Position numbers and translations under genes: made by a program
Shown here: positions 58,001 through 64,000 of the stretch, piece by piece
Layout: each line of letters starts with the position of its first letter
Numbering within the stretch: the stretch's first letter is position 1
Notes under the pieces: model-generated
Seen by the model: only the letters and a program-made list of their open reading frames with translations
The model's database searches: none
Told to the model about the DNA's origin: nothing
From: Cylicocyclus nassatus
Taxonomy: Eukaryota > Nematoda > Chromadorea > Rhabditida > Strongylidae
Assembly: GCA_958299035.1 (NCBI GenBank)
Contig: CATQJL010000223.1
Span: 65,776,371-65,840,370 of the forward strand
Direction: 5' to 3'
Length of the DNA: 64,000 bases

Positions 58001-60104
58001 ATGTACGGATTCTACAGATTTCTCAAAGAAATTCGCTTTGATGATGAGGTAAGGTTTCGTATGTAGATTTGATCTTGAGAATTAAGCAAGTTATCATTAT
58101 CATTAGAGAAAAAATGTTTCTCGCCTGGTCTGAGTATACGTTGACATTTAAGCAAATTGCTGACAATTCTAGAAGTTTTAGGATCCAATAAAAGTCAGGT
58201 ATAGACCCCAAAAATTTTCATTCTCTGCACGCAAGCTAAATTAGTTTGCCATGTATACATCGGCTTGCAGAGGGGCCAAAAACTATGCAATTACTGGTGT
58301 AGCATCAAAATTATTCCGTTGCCCTGAGTCACTTTCTCGAAAGAACCTGCAAGGATATAAAAAAATTGTCGATTAGGACTTTTTTGCCTCAAAATGCGCA
58401 ATCTGTTGCTTCTATGAAGGTTCAGTTTCGGAAAAACTCTAACCGTACACTGTGCTCAAAGTAGGAAAGGCTTGTCACCACAGAAGTGGTCTGTGAATTT
58501 GAAGAGGAAAGGGAGAGGTGAGGGGACGAGAGAAGGTTCGAAAAAAGTACCATAGAAGGGACTTAAATCAGTCACGCCATTCAAGAAACTTTAGAATTTC
58601 CAAATCTCTTATGAGCCATCTAAAAAAAATTTTTTACGAAGCCATTATGAATTTTCATAAAATCTGAGAATTGACTCGGTCTACAAGTGGATCAAAATTC
58701 TCGGTTTTATATCTTGCCTACTTATGTCGACAGAGAAGCTCAATCAATTATTTTGAGGAAACAAGTTAATTGTTTGCCCTAAAAGTCACAAATTGATTTG
58801 AAAATTGCTGAGCATAACGATGTGCTGTAACTCTAACATAAGTTTTTGCCTGAGCTCTTCATAAAAGATGAAGCCTGAAAATGCGAAAATTACTACTTGA
58901 GGTATGAAGTTTTCATGCAAATAGTTGATGCAGTAAGTACAGCATGAAATACTTATTATACAATGTAAATTATTCTTGCAAAATTGTGAAAGCTGGCCAT
59001 TTCAAAAATGTGATTTTTCTTCAAAAAATTTAGCCATTATTCTGAGTAATTTTATAATTCTTAATATTTGAAACCGGTTATCGTAGATAAAGTTGTTTAG
59101 CGACGATATCCCTACTCAATTAGCTACCGTGCGTAGAGCATCAATGAATTCATTTCGCTAAGGAGCTTAGTTGACCACTGGTACGGAAACCAGTTAATTA
59201 TTTGTTCCTCACCAGCACTATGGACTCGTTCATGCGCCCATTACAAGATTTTTCTTCGTTTGGGGATATTCCAGATCCTTTGGATCTCTCGGAAACTTGG
59301 ACAAAATTGGATGTGATAAATGCTTAAAGCAGTGTTCAGGCAGATCTAGGCATTCGAATTAGTTATTTAGGTGCTGAATAGGAGGCCTTGGCCAAGCCAT
59401 TGCTCAGGTTGCATCTCACATGATTTACTACTGGCCGAAAAATTCAGCTCCGAATTGTCGTCCAGTACCGTATTCGCTGGACGGCTCGCTTGTAAGGAGT
59501 ACGGTATTGGACTAAAGTTGGAAATTGAAATTTTTGGCCACAAATAATCTCCTGAGCTGGCTCATAAGGACCGGGTGATGTAGCGACGCGATTTGGCAAT
59601 ATTCCAATTGTCCATAACTCAATGTAAGCATTCTGAAGACTCCTGGCGAATTGCCAGATCGCGTCGCGACTAAATCGCGTGAAGCATGCCCGGCCCTATA
59701 AGCAGCGGCTCACATTGCAGACAACATTTTGACTGCACACTGCTTTTGACTAACGAAATAGAAATAAAAAATTCTGAGACAAAAATTATGAAAATCATGA
59801 AAACAAAATCCTTGTGACATATGGCTCAAGTTCATTTATTTTACTTCAAACTGGATCTGATCTAATGTGAACTGTCTTCCTTATTTTTCTTTTAGCTGCT
59901 TTTCTTTAAGAAAAATGTCATTTTGGATTTGAATGCTTCGGCGAAGAAACCTGAGAATGGGTGAAAAGAATCCTCCAACTTCTCGACATCGACGTTGTTC
60001 GTTTATGTTACATCTGTAAAATATTATAAAATCTTCTCAGAATGTCTGCCAAAACTCAATCCACCGCTCAAGGAGGCCTTATTCGCAAGCATCTGCAGCT
60101 TTGA
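58001..60104 (+). CDS. Candidate 5' exons, probably of the K2P channel
   Basis: Exon 58001-58048 reads MYGFYRFLKEIRFDDE to a donor GAG|GTAAGG. Exon 59896-59960 (acceptor TTTTCTTTTAG) reads LLFFKKNVILDLNASAKKPE to donor ATGG|GTGAAA. Exon 60041-60104 (acceptor ATCTTCTCAG) reads GMSAKTQSTAQGGLIRKHLQ and then stops. All joins keep phase. The reading resembles a cytoplasmic N-terminus. Either this is a tiny separate gene ending at 60104, or the third exon splices on: a GC-AG intron 60089-60177 would join it in phase to the channel frame, but the sites are weak. A third option is that these exons form an alternative 5' region. Confidence 0.45.
59360..59570. mobile_element. Hairpin element family H, copy 1
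   Basis: The core CAGTACCGTATTCGCTGGAC pairs with AGGAGTACGGTATTGGACT. Outer blocks GCCGAAAAATTCAGC and TTTTTGGCCACAAATAATC are weakly inverted. Same family as 60655-60930, 62868-63060 and 63415-63590. Confidence 0.7.
59570..59697. mobile_element. CGCGATTT palindrome family (S), copy 4
   Basis: The left part GTAGCGACGCGATTTGGCAA pairs with the right part CCAGATCGCGTCGCGACTAA. The interior ATTCCAATTGTCCATAACTC matches copy 1 at 22617-22853. It ends AAATCGCGTGAAGCATGCCC. Confidence 0.8.
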
Positions 60105-60139
60105 CTATTCTCTAAATTGTTTTTAAAAAAATTTGACCC

Positions 60140-63100
60140 ATGGGCTTTATTACTACCCATATCCCGTACTTCGGAAGACCAACTACTCTACGAGTTCACG
60201 AAAACTATGTGGAGCCTGTGCAGATTGCTAATGAGAATCAAGTGGGAGTGGCTGATGAGGACAAGAACAAAAAAGTCATTAATCCAAAATAGCCACAAAA
60301 TCAATTTTCAAATTCTGTACCCTTCAGATCATCGTTCCACAAATGCCAACATGGAAGAAATACGCGCGAATAGTTCTGCCCCATGTTGGACTCATTCTTC
60401 TTTCTCTTCTTTACGTTGTAGGAGGAGCTGTTGCATTTTATCACATGGAACGTCCGAATGAGGTGAATTTCTGCAATTACAGAATACGAAAATTTCTCGA
60501 GATCTTGCAGATGGCTGTTCGGGAATCGGCAATTCGGCGATTCAATCAGCACAAGGAAAGAATGCTGGATGAGCTGTGGGCCTTGGTAGAGTCCGGTGCT
60601 CCTCCAGGTATGTTTGATCTTGATAAAGGAATGGAGCAGAGTTGCATGGATTAGAGGGGCAGCGCCTAGGAACGTCCAATCACCTGGACTTCCTCCATGA
60701 AGCCTGATTGTTAGGCATTGGTAAATACATCATCCAAGCGGCAGCTCATATGTTCAATTTGTAACCGAGATATTCAATTCCAAACTCTCGCCCACTACAG
60801 TATGCTCCCGACTAATCAGTGTTCCTAAGTACGGTATTGGTGGGAAAGAGTTTGAAGTTAAATATTTTGGCGAGGAATAAATCATCTGAGTTTCTGCTAG
60901 AGCAATATCTTAGCCAAGACCATACAATCATTTTCCACTTAATAAACTGAAATATTCAATCTTTACCTGGATACCGCAAAAAGTGTGCGCGGTCAAGGGT
61001 GGAGAGAGTCGAAAACTTTTTGCTAATCCCAACTTATGCAATCATCTTTCACTCTGAATCTTAGTGGGCAGTTTCCGACATATTTTTGATTTTTTCTTTT
61101 TTTATTCAAAAAATTCTTATCATTTAAAGAGATTTTTTCATCATACTTGCTGTTTCATCTAACATACTGTACTGGTAAATTCAGATTTGATCGAAGAGCG
61201 AGCAAACTTGTACGTGGAAAATTCTACTCGCATCCTTTTCGAGGCTTTTGACACACATTTCATTAGTGCGGCTCTGCTGAAGCCCGGTGGTGAGGATGAA
61301 GCGGTAAGTGCATTCTTTTTATTGCACTCGGTAGCCTTGAGAAATGTAAGAGGTAAACCCTGTGATACTTGTGACTTTATAGTGAGATTATAGGGACAAT
61401 GTACTGCTCTTTATAGAGCCCTCTTCTACAATTTCAAAGAAAAAAATATCTATAACTAGTTGACTTACCCGGCTCCGCCCGGCCCTGTCATTATTATATT
61501 CGTAATCAGCATGCTCGATTACCTCCTGTGCCAACTCCCAGCCCCGTAGCTCAAATTTTGCAAAAAATCGATAAAATCGACATCGATCGATGACGAAAAG
61601 TGGCCTATGACACCCGCCGGGGCCCGATGTGTATGTGTGCCAAGTTTGGTCCGGATCGGTTCAGAAATGGAATTTTCTATTCGGAACATACGTACAGACA
61701 GATAGACAGACAAACAGACATTCAGGTTTATATATAAGACCATATTATCATAACTGCTTTACTTTTTTGTGTTTCATATGATATATTAATAATTATTAAC
61801 TTTGCTTCACATATTCAAGAAATGTGCGCAGTGGGGTCGTACAACAATCGCCCAATCTTCAAAATTCTCTTCTAGATCATGAGCGCGCTCAAAAATTTCA
61901 ATTTTTAGCTCCCCCTCCCCCACCCCCCGGTACACACACAAAGTTCAAGAGCAACCCTGCCCAAAGTAGGTTTATGAAAGAAACGATTGGCCTTCGAAAA
62001 TGTAAATGCAATTAAGCTATGAGTTAACCCTTTAGATTTGCAGTAAATGGAATGAGAATTTCAAAATGTCAGCGCTCGGGCCATTCTGCCAAAATGCTTG
62101 CTACCGGGATGCCAGTCCTTCTTGATAACATTCTTCCTTCCAACAGGCTTACTGAATTGAAACTTGCAGCTTTTTTTGAAGAAGGAGATTGTGAAACTGG
62201 AGAGGCCACTGCACGCATACAGATTCTAAAAGGATAGAAATGTAGTAATGTAGATATTCGAGACAAGAGGTTTTGAAAGTAAAAAGTGTATCGAGCAACA
62301 CACACTATATTGAAAAAAATTCATGATTAATTACCTGATTTGTACTGAAGGTGAAATCAAGAAACGTGAAATCGCAGCAGTAACATTTGATCGCTTTTAC
62401 ATTTCTGTATTGTCGTTTAAGTTTTTTCGTAGCTTTCATAAGAAGATGGTGAGACTTGATTTTGATTGATTTCAAGCCTCTTTCATCGTACTAACTAGGT
62501 CTCATAGCCTTCGCAAGTCTTGAACTAACCAACACTTTATTTGTCGACCATTCACACAAATCCCAAAGGCATTGTAGATAAATCTTATAAGCAAGCATGT
62601 CATCGGCTCTTCTTCGAGAAGTTCTTAGCTGCAAAATTTGTTTTGACTCAGAAGAGAAGTTACTTGAGCAATATTTTGGAGTCATAAAAAGTTTTACATT
62701 TTCAGTATTCGTGGACGTTTATCACAGCCCTGTTCTTCACTGCTACGCTTCTCACGACTATAGGTAAAGTAATTTTCACTTTGAAAATTTTTGAAGTTAT
62801 ATTAAAGGTATGGTATGCTCAGGCAAATTAATTTATGATTTGCATGGAGATTTACTGAGAGGTAAGCGGTGCCCAAGTAGCCTTTATGACACTTTGCCGC
62901 CAAGAATCTCTCGCCCAATACCGTACTTGAGCAGGCTGACAGGTCCGCTTAAAAAAGAGTAGTGTATTGGGCGAGAGCTTGGAGTCAAAATTTCATTCCA
63001 ACGGGCGACAGTTACCGCTTGAGCAACTGCTTACTTAGAACCCTCCAATCAGTTCCACTTATCTATAGGTTGCGGTACTTACCTCTCCAGGTTACGGTAA

Positions 63101-64000
63101 TCTCGTGCCAGTGACATGGCATGGACGAATGTTTTGCATTGCATATGCGCTACTTGGAGTACCTCTCATTCTTATTACTGTAGCTGATATTGGCAAATTT
63201 TTGTCTGAAAACATTATCTGGTTATATTCAAGGTAAGCTATTTTTTCTTCGAGTTTTGAATGGTTCCATATAATGCGTGGACAGATACTCGAAAGCACGA
63301 AAAAATTGTCGGAATCACAACTACACAGCTCTACCGACCAAAGACGAGCGTACTCGAGATGGAGAGCAGCTCATGCCGGTAAATTTTACAAGATTCATAA
63401 TTTTAGAATTTATACGACGAATCTCGCACAGTAGCGTCATTTTCCGAGCTGACCAATCAGTGTTCTCGAATACTGTGTGGGCGAGAGTTCAGATTTGAAT
63501 CTCTCGGCCGCGAATGAGTCATAAGTTGCCTTGGGTGACCATTTCATTTAAGGTCCTCCCAATTAGTTTCCATCTAGGAGACCCACGTACTTAAATTTGC
63601 TTAACTGCCTATGATGATGTGTATTTTGGTAGTAGTGACACTTATTGTTGACTTTTTGAGATAAAAAAAAACTCTTGGGCGGGGACCCAGGAATCTATGA
63701 ATAAAGGAACACTTGCCACACAGTCCGAAAAATTTCTCGAATGCTTCACAAATTTTTGGGGGTTTTCAATCCTAGAATTTTCTAAAAGGGGCGAACGGTA
63801 TATCACATATTTTACAAATTTCAAATTCTTCAAACTTCACTTTCACTCGATAACTCAAACAAGTCATCTGCACAATTTTCACAGCTCATGTAGGCTTAGA
63901 TGCAAGTTGGAACGCTGTTCTGAAACTGCCTCCTTTATGTAGAAAAAATTTTAAAAAAATTGTAGGTGTTTAATGTGGCTCAAGGGGAAATGAGTATTTG
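60140..64000 (+). CDS. Two-pore (TWK-type) potassium channel, 5' part, runs off the window
   Basis: Exons: 60140-60274 (ATG; donor AAA|GTCATT is weak), 60328-60607, 61185-61303, 62706-62763, 63091-63232, 63285-63378, and a possible next exon from 63966. All joins keep phase, giving 276 codons before 63379. M1 is IVLPHVGLILLSLLYVVGGA. A long extracellular cap follows (many E and R, NST glycosylation site). The first pore helix and filter read WTFITALFFTATLLTTIGYG, the filter being split by an intron. M2 reads FCIAYALLGVPLILITVADI, then GKFL, matching the K2P M2 signature. A basic cytoplasmic loop follows. The second pore, M3 and M4 must lie beyond 64000. K2P channels are dimers carrying background K+ current in the plasma membrane. 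If the 5' exons at 58.0-60.1 kb are included the start moves upstream; otherwise the ATG at 60140 follows an in-frame TGA. The exact TWK member cannot be named. Confidence 0.9.
60655..60930. mobile_element. Hairpin element family H, copy 2, in a K2P intron
   Basis: AACTCTCGCCCACTACAGTAT and AGTACGGTATTGGTGGGAA pair around a loop with CGACTAATCAGTG. Outer TTCAATTCCAAACTC and GAGTTTGAAGTTAA pair. Confidence 0.7.
61464..61740. mobile_element. Single copy of repeat family A, in a K2P intron
   Basis: It starts TTGACTTACCCGGCTCCGCC, carries TCAGCATGCTCGATTACCTC, ATCGATAAAATCGACATCGA and GCCAAGTTTGGTCCGGATCG, and ends ACAGACATTCAGGTTTATAT. This is the clearest full unit of the family and helps to read the composite at 1363-2320. 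Confidence 0.85.
62868..63060. mobile_element. Hairpin element family H, copy 3, in a K2P intron
   Basis: CTCTCGCCCAATACCGTACT and AGTAGTGTATTGGGCGAGAG pair around CAGGCTGACAGGTCCGC. It is the cleanest member of the family. Confidence 0.85.
63415..63590. mobile_element. Hairpin element family H, copy 4, in a K2P intron
   Basis: A degenerate copy: GCACAGTAGCGTCATTTTCC on the left and GAATACTGTGTGGGCGAGAG on the right, with the loop GACCAATCAGTGTTCTCG resembling copy 2. Confidence 0.55.

Noticed and set aside
60117..60461. 114-codon plus frame overlapping the first K2P exons
   Set aside because: It is out of frame with the M1 helix; the spliced frame using the 53-bp intron gives the recognisable channel sequence.

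Overview
The window looks like chromosomal DNA of a nematode. It is AT-rich and has no operons of the bacterial kind. Genes are built from short exons joined by introns of about 40-55 bp, alongside a few introns of 1-8 kb. It carries a complete nematode cuticle collagen and a TWK-type two-pore potassium channel. The rest is dominated by short inverted-repeat elements flanked by TA. Large repeat-filled introns and mariner-type ends (TTAGGTTG...) would suit a strongylid-like (clade V) worm, but the species cannot be fixed from sequence alone.

Three gene models are well supported. (1) A minus-strand cuticle collagen at 37.3-38.35 kb has two exons, a 54-bp intron, a probable trans-splice acceptor right before the ATG and a polyadenylation signal. 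(2) A plus-strand K2P channel at 60.1-64.0 kb runs off the right edge. It has M1, the first pore (TTIGYG) and M2, and possibly further 5' exons back to 58.0 kb. (3) A plus-strand four-exon gene at 21.9-31.6 kb encodes a small secretory-pathway, single-span protein of 192 aa; its first intron is 7.8 kb and packed with nested elements. Reading splice sites and phase by eye adds weaker models: the 3' end of a Cys-containing protein at 50.4-50.8 kb (minus), a three-exon 107-aa protein at 56.2-57.6 kb (minus) that would be divergent from the channel, coding-like exons at 15.5-17.7 kb (minus), a decayed coding tract at 10.3-14.1 kb (minus), and exon pairs at 42.7-44.3 kb and 54.1-54.3 kb (plus).

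Roughly a quarter to a third of the window is inverted-repeat DNA. Most of it consists of mariner-like MITEs of 0.4-1.0 kb, many of them palindromic over hundreds of bases. The most striking is a 2.85-kb foldback at 44.7-47.6 kb with two arms of about 1.27 kb. There are also nested insertions (27.6-29.7 kb and 30.2-30.9 kb), a small hairpin family present four times in or near the K2P gene, a CGCGATTT palindrome family present four times, and at least ten mononucleotide G/C tracts of 10-17 bases.

Layout: 0-10 kb, no recognised gene, elements only; 10-14 kb, decayed coding tract between elements; 15-18 kb, minus-strand coding-like exons cut by a GC-rich repeat; 18-21.9 kb, little; 21.9-31.6 kb, membrane protein gene; 31.6-37.2 kb, back-to-back MITEs; 37.2-38.5 kb, collagen; 38.5-44.7 kb, elements and a weak exon pair; 44.7-47.6 kb, giant palindrome; 47.6-57.6 kb, weak and moderate gene fragments plus elements; 58-64 kb, K2P channel. 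The genes show no obvious shared pathway beyond typical nematode cuticle and membrane functions.
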